From the NCBI RefSeq assembly GCF_023161665.1, contig NZ_JALNTW010000014.1, positions 1-64,000 of the forward strand: DNA of 64,000 bases, written 5' to 3'. The position numbers and the translations under genes were made by a program. Shown in pieces: positions 8,972 to 18,189 of the stretch. How positions within the stretch are numbered: position 1 is the stretch's first letter; every line of letters begins with the position of its first letter. Origin of the DNA: Shewanella sp. 1CM18E (GTDB taxonomy: Bacteria > Pseudomonadota > Gammaproteobacteria > Enterobacterales > Shewanellaceae). Below the pieces are notes generated by a model. That model ran no database searches and was not told the DNA's origin. It saw only the letters and a program-made list of their open reading frames with translations.

Positions 8972-10306
8972 ATGACAGATCCAGTATGGAATGAGCGACG
9001 CTTAGGCGAAGACAAGCAAAGACGTAATGATCACCGCAGCCCGTTTCAACGCGACCGCGCTCGCATTCTGCACTCGGCCGCTTTTCGGCGTTTACAAGCC
9101 AAAACGCAAGTGCTTGGGGTAGGCATGAATGACTTTTATCGCACTCGCCTTACCCATTCTTTAGAAGTATCACAAATTGGCACAGGTATTTGCGCGCAGC
9201 TTAAACAAAAACAGCCACAATATGATCCACTACTCGACTCAATGAGTTTGATTGAATCCCTGTGTCTGGCCCATGATATTGGTCACCCGCCGTTTGGTCA
9301 TGGTGGTGAAGTCGCACTCAATTACATGATGCGTGAACACGGTGGATTTGAAGGAAATGGGCAAACGTTTCGAATACTTACCGGTTTAGAGCCCTACACC
9401 GAATATTTTGGTATGAACCTATGCCGACGAACTTTACTTGGGATCTTAAAATACCCTGCGCCGTACAGCCAACTTTGTAGTACGGACAAACACACCAAAG
9501 TTGAAAAGTTCAGGCAATTAAAACCCGCTGACTGGACGCCAGTTAAAGGTATTTTCGATGATGATCTAGCTATCCTTAACTGGGTGCTTGAACCCCTGTC
9601 TCAATCGGATAAAGCACTATTTTTATCCAGCTACGCTCCCGAGAACAGCAAGCATAAGCGTACTCGCTTTAAATCGTTAGATTGCTCGATTATGGAGCTC
9701 GCTGACGATATCGCTTACGCTGTACACGATTTAGAAGATGCCATAGTAATGGGGATAGCCAATGAATCACAATGGCGCAGTGATGTTACTCAGGCCTTAG
9801 CTGATACCGATGATGAATGGATAAAGCATGAGTTTGCTACGATAAGCCAGCGTTTATTCTCGGTTAAACACCATGAGCGCAAAGATGCTATAGGCACTTT
9901 AGTGAACGGCTTTGTTACTGCTATTTCTATTGGACAAATCGACGGCTTTGAAGAGCCTCTTCTTAAATACAACGCGGTATTAGAACCTGCTTTTGACAAT
10001 GCGCTTAGCGTGTTAAAGCAGTTTGTGTTTAAGTATGTGATCCGCAAACCAGAGATCCAAATGCTGGAATACAAAGGTCAGCAGATTGTCATGGAGCTAT
10101 TTGAAGCCTTTATTTCTGATCCTGAGCGACTCCTGCCACTCAATACTCAAGAGCGTTGGCTAGCAACAGAGGCCAAACACGGTAACAGTCACCGAGTTAT
10201 TGCTGACTATATTTCCGGCATGACAGATGAATTTGCCGCTAAGTTGCATCAACATCTATTTAGCGCAAAATCTGGGTCAATGATGGAGCTTAATAGTGAG
10301 TTTTAG
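8972..10306 (+). CDS. dGTPase family protein (HD-domain dNTP triphosphohydrolase)
   Basis: It hydrolyses dGTP (possibly other dNTPs) to the nucleoside and triphosphate. The 444 residues carry the family hallmark RARILHSAAFRRLQAKTQV, the first metal histidine in TRLTHSLEV (His62) and the HD pair in CLAHDIGHPPFGHGGE (His101-Asp102). It is shorter than E. coli Dgt (about 505) and corresponds to the other common dGTPase class. Relatives, including one from Shewanella putrefaciens, have been reported to protect cells from phage by depleting dGTP. Here it is in an operon with yfbR, which fits general nucleotide pool control equally well. Confidence 0.92.
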   Translation: MTDPVWNERRLGEDKQRRNDHRSPFQRDRARILHSAAFRRLQAKTQVLGVGMNDFYRTRLTHSLEVSQIGTGICAQLKQKQPQYDPLLDSMSLIESLCLAHDIGHPPFGHGGEVALNYMMREHGGFEGNGQTFRILTGLEPYTEYFGMNLCRRTLLGILKYPAPYSQLCSTDKHTKVEKFRQLKPADWTPVKGIFDDDLAILNWVLEPLSQSDKALFLSSYAPENSKHKRTRFKSLDCSIMELADDIAYAVHDLEDAIVMGIANESQWRSDVTQALADTDDEWIKHEFATISQRLFSVKHHERKDAIGTLVNGFVTAISIGQIDGFEEPLLKYNAVLEPAFDNALSVLKQFVFKYVIRKPEIQMLEYKGQQIVMELFEAFISDPERLLPLNTQERWLATEAKHGNSHRVIADYISGMTDEFAAKLHQHLFSAKSGSMMELNSEF

Positions 10307-10342
10307 TGAATTAAATTAAGGTAGATAGTTTCACGTAGATAG

Positions 10343-10370
10343 CAAAAAGGCACTCAATGAGTGCCTTTAT
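10343..10370. terminator. bidirectional terminator between dGTPase and MarC genes
   Basis: The stem AAAAAGGCACTC/GAGTGCCTTT separates two convergent genes. The A-run on the left gives a T-run when read on the minus strand. Confidence 0.8.
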
Positions 10371-10390
10371 CATTTGACAGCTATGTTTTA

Positions 10391-11014
10391 TCAGCCTGGG
10401 AAAAATCCTTTCACACCAGCGGCAATAACCTCAATACCAATGGAAAGCATTAATAGACCCATTAGACGGGTAATAACGTTAATACCTGTGTTACCGAGGA
10501 TTTTAAAGATAATTGGCGCCATTCTAAACAGAGTAAAACTGAGTAAACCAAATAGAATCACAGTGATAGACATACCAATAAGGTTTTCTAAACTGTTATG
10601 CTCAGCAGCCGATACAATAACCGAACTAATTGCACCTGGACCTGCCATTAACGGCAAAGCTAACGGCACAACCGCAACAGATTCCATACCCGATGCTTCA
10701 CGGTCTTCTTCTTTGTTACGCTTTACTTCACCAAGTTTACCTTGCAGCATCGACATCGCGATAATTGCAATCAAGGTACCGCCAGCGATCCTAAAAGCAG
10801 ACAGCGATATACTAAACATATTTAAGATATGTTGGCCTGCAAATATTGTCACTAGCAAAATCACCACCACAGCAAAGTTAGCGACTTTACCGGTATGGTT
10901 ACGCTCGGCTTCAGTTTGGTGGCTGGTTAAGCTCACAAAAACCGGTAACAATCCAAATGGATTAATTATCGCAATTAAGCCAAGAAAAAATTTAACATAG
11001 AGTGTTAAATCCAA
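10391..11014 (-). CDS. ychE: MarC/YchE family membrane protein
   Basis: An integral inner-membrane protein of the MarC family (UPF0056). Its function is unresolved; the original link to multiple antibiotic resistance was not upheld. The 207 residues form about six hydrophobic segments, with the family motifs INPFGLLPVFVSLT near the N-terminus and PLALPLMAGPGAISSVIV in the centre. It is divergent from adhE, as ychE is in E. coli, so I use that name. A charged cytoplasmic loop (KRNKEEDREASG) lies in the middle. Confidence 0.9.
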   Translation of the reverse strand: MDLTLYVKFFLGLIAIINPFGLLPVFVSLTSHQTEAERNHTGKVANFAVVVILLVTIFAGQHILNMFSISLSAFRIAGGTLIAIIAMSMLQGKLGEVKRNKEEDREASGMESVAVVPLALPLMAGPGAISSVIVSAAEHNSLENLIGMSITVILFGLLSFTLFRMAPIIFKILGNTGINVITRLMGLLMLSIGIEVIAAGVKGFFPG

Positions 11015-11345
11015 CGTCTTACCCTCAACGCGCCCAAGGCGTTATGTGTTCATAAAAAAATGTGGCGCTACTCTAACTCATGACTCTTAAAACCAAAAAT
11101 GAGATTTTCTATCCTAAATCACAACTTTGAATAATAGTTATCACTTTACAAATTCATCACTGTCTTTAAATCACAATATCTTGTCGCCATTATGGTTATA
11201 AAATTACAAAAAGCAGGCTAAGTGAGCGTTGCATCACAGAAAACAACCGTCATTAAGTGTAATTTTTCTTCATAGGTAGAATTTTAGAGCAACCGAGAAT
11301 GTTTAGCCAAATTAGGTTTGGCTAAATTTTTTCAGGATTGCGACT
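11015..11345. other. ychE-adhE intergenic region and adhE leader
   Basis: Roughly 330 AT-rich bases between divergent genes, without an open frame. It must hold both promoters. The notable element is a terminator-like hairpin immediately upstream of adhE, listed separately. I looked for a CRP or FNR palindrome and found none convincing. Confidence 0.5.
11302..11332 (+). terminator. terminator-like hairpin in the adhE leader (possible attenuator)
   Basis: The perfect 10-bp stem TTTAGCCAAA/TTTGGCTAAA with loop TTAGG is followed directly by TTTTTT. This is the form of an intrinsic terminator, yet it ends only 13 bp before the adhE ATG. It would stop transcripts before the gene unless the hairpin is prevented. 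That makes it a candidate attenuator, or alternatively a terminator for an unseen short leader RNA. Confidence 0.6.
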
Positions 11346-13961
11346 ATGACAATAACCAATGAGCAACAACTCAATCTATTAGTTGAGCGAGTAAAAGCCG
11401 CGCAACAGATATTTGCCAACTACTCTCAGCAAGAAGTCGATAAAATCTTTCGAGCCGCAGCACTTGCTGCAGCTGATGCGCGGATCTCGCTGGCCAAAAT
11501 GGCTGCAAGCGAAACCCAAATGGGTGTGATTGAAGATAAGGTCATTAAAAACCATTTTGCGTCCGAGTATATTTACAATAAATACAAGGATGAAAAAACC
11601 TGCGGCATATTATCTGAAGATCCCACATTCGGTACTATCACCATAGCCGAACCGGTCGGCATTATCTGTGGCATAGTGCCAACAACAAACCCTACCTCAA
11701 CCGCAATATTTAAAGCACTCATTAGCCTTAAAACCCGCAACGGGATTATTTTCTCGCCGCATCCTCGAGCTAAACAATCAACCACAACAGCAGCTCGAAT
11801 AGTGTTAGAAGCCGCCATAGCAGCTGGAGCCCCCAAAGATATTATAGGCTGGATAGATGAGCCTTCTGTTGGGCTATCGAATCAATTAATGACTCATGAT
11901 GACATTAACCTCATTTTAGCAACAGGTGGGCCAGGCATGGTCAAAGCCGCCTATTCATCAGGTAAACCTGCGATAGGTGTCGGTGCTGGAAACACGCCGA
12001 TAGTCATTGATGAAACGGCAGATATTAAGCGCGCTGTCAGTTCAATTTTGATGTCGAAGACATTCGACAATGGCGTTGTGTGCGCATCAGAGCAAGCCGT
12101 GGTTGTTATTGATTCGGTTTATGACGAAGTTAAGCAGCGTTTTGCCAGTCACGGCGGTTATCTTTTAAGCCCTGCCGAAACCCAAGCCATGCAATCAGTT
12201 ATTTTGAAAAATGGCGGGCTAAATGCTGACATCGTCGGCCAAAGTGCGGCTAAAATCGCTGAAATGGCCGGTATTCAAGTACATAAGTCAACTAAGGTGT
12301 TAATAGGTGAAGTCACAGATATTGATAACGCTGAAGCCTTTGCTCACGAAAAATTATCGCCGCTCCTCGCCATGTACCGTGCAGCAAATTTTGAAGATGC
12401 GCTGGATAAAGCTGACGCGCTGGTGAAATTGGGCGGTATAGGCCATACATCAGGGCTTTATACCGATCAAGATACCCAAAGCGAGCGCATCAACGCGTTT
12501 GGCTTTAGAATGAAAACCGCCAGAATTTTAATCAATACCCCTGCATCCCAAGGCGGTATTGGCGATCTTTATAATTTTAAACTGGCGCCGTCGCTCACTC
12601 TAGGCTGCGGCTCTTGGGGCGGCAACTCAATTTCAGAAAATGTTGGACCAAGTCATTTAATAAACAAAAAGATGGTCGCTAAAAGGGCTGAAAATATGTT
12701 GTGGCACAAACTCCCCTCTTCTATTTATTTCCGCCGCGGCAGTTTGCCAATCGCATTAGAAGAGCTTAGCGACAAAAAGCGCGCGTTAATCGTTACCGAC
12801 AAATACTTGTTCAACAACGGCTACTGCGATGAAACCATCAAAATCCTCAAAGGTCTAGGCCTTGAAACTGAAATCTTCTATGAGGTAGAAGCCGACCCAA
12901 CCATGCAGATTGTTAAGCAAGGCGCTAAAGTAGCGCAAAGCTTCCAGCCTGACGTGATTATTGCTCTCGGTGGTGGTTCCCCAATGGATGCGGCTAAAAT
13001 CATTTGGGTGATGTACGAGCATCCAGATGTTGATTTTGCCGACTTAGCGCTGCGCTTTATGGATATCACTAAACGGATTTATAAATTTCCAAAACTTGGA
13101 CGTAAAGCCAAGATGGTAGCCATCCCAACAACTTCAGGTACTGGCTCAGAAGTCACACCCTTTGCCGTAGTAACCGATGAACAAACTGGGATGAAATACC
13201 CTATCGCTGACTACGAACTAACGCCTAATATGGCAATTGTTGACCCAAATCTAGTCATGGACATGCCAAAGTCACTTACCGCTTTTGGTGGCATCGATGC
13301 CATTACCCATGCGTTAGAGGCCTATGTCAGCGTAATGGCAAATGAATATAGCGACGGCCAAGCACTGCAGGCACTGGACTTATTATTTAAGCATTTGCCA
13401 AATGCCTATACTCATGGTGCTAATGCCCCGGTTGCCCGTGAAAAAGTGCATAACGGTGCCACCATTGCGGGAATAGCCTTTGCCAATGCCTTCTTAGGTA
13501 TTTGTCACTCTATGGCGCATAAACTTGGAGCGGAGTTCCATTTAGCCCATGGTTTAGCAAATGCACTACTGATCAGCAATGTCATTCGCTTCAATGCTAC
13601 CGACATGCCAACCAAACAAGCGGCATTTAGCCAATATGATAGACCGAAAGCTCTTTGCCGTTATGCAAAGATTGCTGAATACTTAAAACTGGAAAACGCG
13701 ACAGGCGAAGGCATTAGTGATGAAGAAAAAGTCGAAGCGCTCATTAAAAAAATTGATGAGCTCAAGGAGGCGATTGGCATTCCATGCTCAATCCAAGCAG
13801 CAGGCGTTAACGAAGCCGACTTCCTCGCCAAACTCGACGAATTAGCCGAAGACGCTTTTGACGATCAATGTACTGGTGCAAACCCGCGTTATCCACTGAT
13901 CGCTGAGCTAAAACAAGTGTTGTTAGCCAGCTATTATGGTAACGATTACAGCGATGAGTAG
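11346..13961 (+). CDS. adhE: bifunctional acetaldehyde-CoA/alcohol dehydrogenase
   Basis: AdhE reduces acetyl-CoA to acetaldehyde and then to ethanol with two NADH, a fermentation route that also forms spirosomes. The 871 residues comprise an N-terminal aldehyde dehydrogenase (about 1-440) with the catalytic cysteine in DNGVVCASEQAVV near residue 247. The C-terminal iron alcohol dehydrogenase (about 455-871) has the NAD loop GGGSPMDAAK and iron ligands in FGGIDAITHALEAYVS and CHSMAHKLGAEFHLAHG. An SD-like CAGGA sits 7 bp upstream of ATG. The leader hairpin implies post-initiation control. Confidence 0.97.
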   Translation: MTITNEQQLNLLVERVKAAQQIFANYSQQEVDKIFRAAALAAADARISLAKMAASETQMGVIEDKVIKNHFASEYIYNKYKDEKTCGILSEDPTFGTITIAEPVGIICGIVPTTNPTSTAIFKALISLKTRNGIIFSPHPRAKQSTTTAARIVLEAAIAAGAPKDIIGWIDEPSVGLSNQLMTHDDINLILATGGPGMVKAAYSSGKPAIGVGAGNTPIVIDETADIKRAVSSILMSKTFDNGVVCASEQAVVVIDSVYDEVKQRFASHGGYLLSPAETQAMQSVILKNGGLNADIVGQSAAKIAEMAGIQVHKSTKVLIGEVTDIDNAEAFAHEKLSPLLAMYRAANFEDALDKADALVKLGGIGHTSGLYTDQDTQSERINAFGFRMKTARILINTPASQGGIGDLYNFKLAPSLTLGCGSWGGNSISENVGPSHLINKKMVAKRAENMLWHKLPSSIYFRRGSLPIALEELSDKKRALIVTDKYLFNNGYCDETIKILKGLGLETEIFYEVEADPTMQIVKQGAKVAQSFQPDVIIALGGGSPMDAAKIIWVMYEHPDVDFADLALRFMDITKRIYKFPKLGRKAKMVAIPTTSGTGSEVTPFAVVTDEQTGMKYPIADYELTPNMAIVDPNLVMDMPKSLTAFGGIDAITHALEAYVSVMANEYSDGQALQALDLLFKHLPNAYTHGANAPVAREKVHNGATIAGIAFANAFLGICHSMAHKLGAEFHLAHGLANALLISNVIRFNATDMPTKQAAFSQYDRPKALCRYAKIAEYLKLENATGEGISDEEKVEALIKKIDELKEAIGIPCSIQAAGVNEADFLAKLDELAEDAFDDQCTGANPRYPLIAELKQVLLASYYGNDYSDE

Positions 13962-13995
13962 TTCACAGTACTGCTAACTAACACAGATCTTAATC

Positions 13996-14033
13996 GATAA
14001 AACCTAGCCAAAATTGACTAGGTTTTATCTTTT
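13996..14033 (+). terminator. rho-independent terminator after adhE
   Basis: The perfect 12-bp stem GATAAAACCTAG/CTAGGTTTTATC with a 10-base loop is followed by TTTTA on the + strand. It may also serve the convergent gene on the other strand. Confidence 0.8.
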
Positions 14034-14069
14034 ATAACATTGGTATTATCAGTTTTTACCGCGCAGTAT

Positions 14070-14525
14070 TTACCCTACCATTTTAGCCGAAACTCTCCTA
14101 TCTAATAACCACTCAATAACCATACATAAAACTCCACCAGTTAGGTAAGCGATTAAATCTAGCCAATCAAATATCGCGCCTAAAATGGTACCCATCACGG
14201 TTCCAGGTTCGATACCAAGTAACTTAGGTACGTTAAAGTATTGGGCAAACTCAACACTAAAGGCTATTGATAGCGTAATAGAAACTAACGCTCGACTATT
14301 AAGCTTAAAAAAGCTCGCTAGTAAATAATATAACCATACCACGACCAACACATCTCCGACTATCGGCCTAATAAATGTGTCGCGAACAAAAACAGCGATA
14401 AATATAAGTACGAGTAAAAAACCTAAGCTAATTAATGCTTTTTCTAAACAAAACCTAAAGTAAAGCTCTCCGTTCGCGAGCTGCTTGTCGTTCGCTTTAG
14501 CAAGCTGCACCTTATTGACTTTCAT
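14070..14525 (-). CDS. DUF2809-like membrane protein
   Basis: A 151-residue integral membrane protein with about four hydrophobic segments and the motif SVEFAQYFNVP followed by GTVMGTILGAIFDWLDL, which is typical of DUF2809 proteins. Function unknown. The chosen ATG overlaps the last codons of creD, which ends at 14512. An in-frame GTG lies seven codons further upstream, also inside creD. The overlap implies translational coupling and co-transcription with creBCD, so a cell-envelope role is a reasonable inference. Confidence 0.75.
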   Translation of the reverse strand: MKVNKVQLAKANDKQLANGELYFRFCLEKALISLGFLLVLIFIAVFVRDTFIRPIVGDVLVVVWLYYLLASFFKLNSRALVSITLSIAFSVEFAQYFNVPKLLGIEPGTVMGTILGAIFDWLDLIAYLTGGVLCMVIEWLLDRRVSAKMVG

Positions 14526-15909
14526 TATCAAGCTCAACTTCAGCACCTTTAGCTACATCCGCAACTACATCCGAGTGTGCGGTACTTTTTGCATACCAGT
14601 CGACATTTCTCGTCATCACCATTAATAAGCTCAAAATCGCAAAACATAATAAACTGCCCATCAGTAACGCATAACTTTCAGCTTGTAGTAATCCAAACAA
14701 CAAACCATAAAGACCCATTAAACACAGACCAAATAGCCTTCCATGCTTGGCGTTAGCCAACATGCCGCCAACATAAATACTCAGCAATAGAGTTGAAGCA
14801 ATAGCCGACAAAATGTAAGCCCAATTAAAGCCAATGTGTTCGCTCAGTGAGATAATTAATAAGTAGAATAATGCTAAAGCTAAACCAACAAAACCGTATT
14901 GCACTGGGTGCATTGGCCGTGCTTGAAACAGCTCTAGTAAAAAGAAGCTTGCAAACACCAATGTAATGACTAACAGTGAATAATTAACCGCTCGATGTGA
15001 TTTAAGGTAATGATCAACTGGCTCAATTAAATCAACGCCCATTTGGCGGCGCTCTAATTCGGCGCAAGCGGCTTTATCAACCATGCAATGCTCGAACAGT
15101 TGACTGATATTTGAAGAAAAATTATTGCTTACCCATTGTGCGTTAAAGCCATTATCAGAAATGGTCGACGAAATAGGTAAAAAATCGCCCGTAAAACTTG
15201 GATGCGGCCACGCAGACCGCATCGCGATGTTTGACTCTTTACCAATAGGGCTGACTTGAATCGACTCCATACCTTGCAATAAAAAGCTAAAATCAAATTT
15301 TAATGGCTGCAATTTAATCTTTGCATCTTTGTTATCACTAAGTGCCAATAACTGAGTTAAATCGAGATTAGTATGAAAGCCTTGAGCAATTTGGTTAAGC
15401 CCTGTGCCAGGCTGGACTTCGATAGTGTTACCATCAAGCTGCATTTTATTGAGCTTGATAAGGCCTCGACTATCGGCTACCCCAACCACCATGGAAATAC
15501 TATTAATTTTTTCTGGTTCCATCGCTGTAATTGGATTTAAATCAAACGAGCCCGTTAAATGACTATCCGCTTTATAAAGACGCGCCTGATAGATCCCCCG
15601 GTACTTGGCATAACTATCAAGCTCTGTATCAAAGTTGAACACCTCCGGCAAAATATACTTACGATGCTCGCTAAAATAGCTCTTGCCCTCATGATTAACG
15701 ACTTCGGTGAAATTAACGACAATAAAAGGTCCTATGATCCTTTGTTCACCAGTACTACTGCGTGCAATTTCACTTCGCACTTCTTCTAAACGATAAGAAC
15801 GCTCCGAAATTAAATCACTTACCATGGTCATGGGGATCTGCAGTAACACAAACAATAAAAGTACAAAGCCGAATTTATTTACGACTTGATTATTAAGTAT
15901 TTTTTTCAC
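14512..15909 (-). CDS. creD: cell envelope integrity protein CreD
   Basis: CreD is an inner-membrane protein induced by CreBC. Its loss or overproduction alters envelope stress and beta-lactam responses. The 465 residues have an N-terminal anchor near residues 12-30, a large periplasmic region (about 35-320) and about five C-terminal helices from near residue 325. The family feature VSDLISERSYRLEEVRSEI follows the anchor. The start is GTG, with SD GGAG 8 bp upstream. That SD is buried in a perfect 13-bp hairpin, suggesting translational control. Confidence 0.93.
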   Translation of the reverse strand: MKKILNNQVVNKFGFVLLLFVLLQIPMTMVSDLISERSYRLEEVRSEIARSSTGEQRIIGPFIVVNFTEVVNHEGKSYFSEHRKYILPEVFNFDTELDSYAKYRGIYQARLYKADSHLTGSFDLNPITAMEPEKINSISMVVGVADSRGLIKLNKMQLDGNTIEVQPGTGLNQIAQGFHTNLDLTQLLALSDNKDAKIKLQPLKFDFSFLLQGMESIQVSPIGKESNIAMRSAWPHPSFTGDFLPISSTISDNGFNAQWVSNNFSSNISQLFEHCMVDKAACAELERRQMGVDLIEPVDHYLKSHRAVNYSLLVITLVFASFFLLELFQARPMHPVQYGFVGLALALFYLLIISLSEHIGFNWAYILSAIASTLLLSIYVGGMLANAKHGRLFGLCLMGLYGLLFGLLQAESYALLMGSLLCFAILSLLMVMTRNVDWYAKSTAHSDVVADVAKGAEVELDNESQ

Positions 15910-15917
15910 GGATAATT

Positions 15918-15959
15918 CTCCAATTGTTGAGATCTGAATTTTAAAATCAACAATTGGAG
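15918..15959 (-). promoter_or_regulatory. hairpin sequestering the creD ribosome binding site
   Basis: Read on the minus strand, CTCCAATTGTTGA and TCAACAATTGGAG form a perfect 13-bp stem with a 16-nt loop. The terminal GGAG of the second arm is the only plausible SD for creD, 8 nt before its GTG. The folded stem would hide it. It could equally be a dimeric operator site in DNA, but the position between creC and creD favours an RNA role. Confidence 0.6.
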
Positions 15960-15982
15960 TTAAAATGGAGCGAATGTGGAGA

Positions 15983-17455
15983 TTAGATGGAGTTTCGAGT
16001 CAAAGGTAAAACTATGGTGACTTTAACGCCCTGCATTAGGTTTTCTATTTTGAGGTTGCCCTGATGCAATTTAACCACTTGTTCTACAAAGTTAAGCCCA
16101 AGACCGGTACTTTTAATGCCGTTTTTGCGCGGCAATGAATAAAAACGTTCGATAATACGCGGCATCGCATAATCCGGGATCTGTGGTCCGGTATTATAAA
16201 TGGCCAGTTCAAGCTCTTTGTCCCTTGTAATAATTGACCATGTGATCTCGCCGCCTAGATCAACAAAATCAATTGCATTATCCATCACGTTATACAGTGC
16301 TTGTTTAAATAGAAAATTATCGCCAAGTAAGCGGTATTCACTAGGTTGATCGGCAGATAATGGCACCTCAATCTGGCATGTAACAGATTTACTGATAAAG
16401 CGAACCTCTGATCCCAGATTAACTTCCTGTATCATTTCAATAAGGTTCATTGGCGCCAATGCATCTAATTGCGGACGCTTCTCTAATCGAGTTAACTCTA
16501 GCAGTTTATCGATTAAAGACTGCATGCGATTAGTTTCGCGCTCAATATTGGCTGAAAATCGGGTAACCTTATCTGCTGGTAATGGCGATTGCAGTATTTC
16601 ACTGGCCCCTTTTATCGCAGACAGCGGACTTTTGAGTTCATGGGTTAGGGTTTCAACATACTGCTCGACATATTTTTTACCGTCAATTTGCTCGCGCATT
16701 TTTTCTAATGCATGACTCAAATTGGCATATTCATAGAAAACTCGAAATGTCGGTTTAACCACTTTTTCACCACGACCCATTTTATCAGCATAGTCTTCTA
16801 ACTTATGCAGCGCTGAATGGATGCGCCAAGAAAACAAAGCCCCCGCAATCAACACTAAACCGCTCATTAGTAGCATCCAATACAACACATTACGCTTAGA
16901 AAGGTCGATATAGGGCTGGACTGAGCGGTTGGCTTTAGCGACTGTAACACTGCCGATAATGTTTTTGTTATGGTAGATAGGCGCAGCAACATGCATTACG
17001 GTTGATAAAGGATCGTTTGGATCTTCCGTGGTACTGCGCGCACCATATTGGCCCCGCAAAGTAAGGTACACATCATTCCACTGCGAATAATCTGCACCGA
17101 CGTCTTGCTGCCAAGAGTCGGCGACCACTATGCCGTTTTTATCGGTAATATAAATTCTATGATTGAGCGCCTTTTTGCCAAGTTCCCACATCCGGGCTTC
17201 AGGCTCGCGCTGGCCATAAGCCGCTAGTAACTTAGAGAAACGGCTTTCAGAGATCCGGTCATTCGCGACCTCTTCCTCAGCTAAAACGGCTAACAAGTTA
17301 GCCATGTCGATAAGTGTCTCTTCGGTAGTTTGTCTAACAGTTGGTTTAAGCTCTTGAATAACCGTGGTACTCACCATGTAAGCGGTGATCCCAACTAAGA
17401 TAAAGTACAGGGAGAATAATCTTAACCCTAATGGGATCTTTGGCCAGCGCATCAT
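15983..17455 (-). CDS. creC: two-component sensor histidine kinase CreC
   Basis: The sensor kinase of the CreBC system, responding to envelope or carbon status. The 490 residues have two transmembrane helices (about 10-30 and 190-208) flanking a periplasmic domain (about 31-189), then HAMP-like sequence. The HisKA phosphoacceptor is in ETLTHELKSPLSAIKG near residue 270. The ATPase lobe contains N-box VMDNAIDFVD and G-box TGLGLNFVEQVV. The start overlaps the creB stop by 4 bp (ATGA type), so the pair is translationally coupled. Confidence 0.93.
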   Translation of the reverse strand: MMRWPKIPLGLRLFSLYFILVGITAYMVSTTVIQELKPTVRQTTEETLIDMANLLAVLAEEEVANDRISESRFSKLLAAYGQREPEARMWELGKKALNHRIYITDKNGIVVADSWQQDVGADYSQWNDVYLTLRGQYGARSTTEDPNDPLSTVMHVAAPIYHNKNIIGSVTVAKANRSVQPYIDLSKRNVLYWMLLMSGLVLIAGALFSWRIHSALHKLEDYADKMGRGEKVVKPTFRVFYEYANLSHALEKMREQIDGKKYVEQYVETLTHELKSPLSAIKGASEILQSPLPADKVTRFSANIERETNRMQSLIDKLLELTRLEKRPQLDALAPMNLIEMIQEVNLGSEVRFISKSVTCQIEVPLSADQPSEYRLLGDNFLFKQALYNVMDNAIDFVDLGGEITWSIITRDKELELAIYNTGPQIPDYAMPRIIERFYSLPRKNGIKSTGLGLNFVEQVVKLHQGNLKIENLMQGVKVTIVLPLTRNSI

Positions 17456-18189
17456 AGAGATAAGCTCTCTTGAAAAAAATAGCCAAACCCGCGTTTAGTC
17501 TTAATAGAATCAGCTAAAGCAAAAGGTTTGAGTTTGTGGCGAATTGCTTTGATATGTGAATCGACATTACGTTCATATGAGGCGGAGGGCGAGATATCGG
17601 CAGCAATGAGTAACTGCTCACGACTTAATACATTAGCGCTGTGGTTAATTAACTTATCTAGGATTTTGAATTCAACTGCGGTTAAGCCCAGCATTTTTCC
17701 ATCAACACAATAATCAAAATTAACTGATGTTAAACGGCCTGTGTTTGCGCTTGTGCTTGGTTTGGTTGATTGAGGCTTAACATCAATAACGGGAGCAGCC
17801 ACCTGACTAGCAGCAATAAAAGTCGGCTTTTTAATGCGTAATTTAATGCGGGCAAGCATTTCACGTGGGCTAAATGGCTTAGTCATATAGTCATCAGCGC
17901 CAATCTCTAATCCAACAACACGGTCAATTTCATCATTTCTTGCGGTTAAGAAAATAATCGCCACATCAGAGAACTCACGTATGGTTTTACAAAGCTCAAA
18001 ACCGTTCACATCAGGCAAGCCGACATCAAGCACCACCAGGTCTACCGTATTATCGGTTATATAGGCGAGCCCTTGTTCACCGGTTGCAAACCAACAAACG
18101 TTAAAACCATCCATTTCCAAAACATGTATTAGATTGTCTGCAATGGCAGGCTCGTCTTCAATAATCACAACTGTCGCTTTAGCGCTCAA
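17452..18189 (-). CDS. creB: response regulator CreB
   Basis: An OmpR/PhoB-type DNA-binding regulator activated by CreC. The 245 residues comprise a receiver domain (about 1-120) with acidic pocket IEDE, phospho-acceptor Asp55 in LVVLDVGLPD and the conserved lysine in DYMTKPFSPRE near residue 105. A winged-helix domain follows (about 155-240) with LTAVEFKILDKLINH and ERNVDSHIKAIRHKLKP. It is first in the creB-creC-creD-DUF2809 operon. I did not find clear tandem cre-tag repeats upstream. Confidence 0.94.
   Translation of the reverse strand: MSAKATVVIIEDEPAIADNLIHVLEMDGFNVCWFATGEQGLAYITDNTVDLVVLDVGLPDVNGFELCKTIREFSDVAIIFLTARNDEIDRVVGLEIGADDYMTKPFSPREMLARIKLRIKKPTFIAASQVAAPVIDVKPQSTKPSTSANTGRLTSVNFDYCVDGKMLGLTAVEFKILDKLINHSANVLSREQLLIAADISPSASYERNVDSHIKAIRHKLKPFALADSIKTKRGFGYFFQESLSL

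Noticed and set aside
10374..11000. Long open frame on the + strand opposite the MarC gene
   Set aside because: It is the mirror of the MarC-family frame. The minus-strand product has clear family motifs and membrane helices; the + product has no SD and a composition typical of antisense reading.
11221..11240. GTGA...TCAC pair upstream of adhE as a CRP site
   Set aside because: The spacing between GTGA and TCAC is eight bases instead of six, so it does not fit the CRP palindrome.
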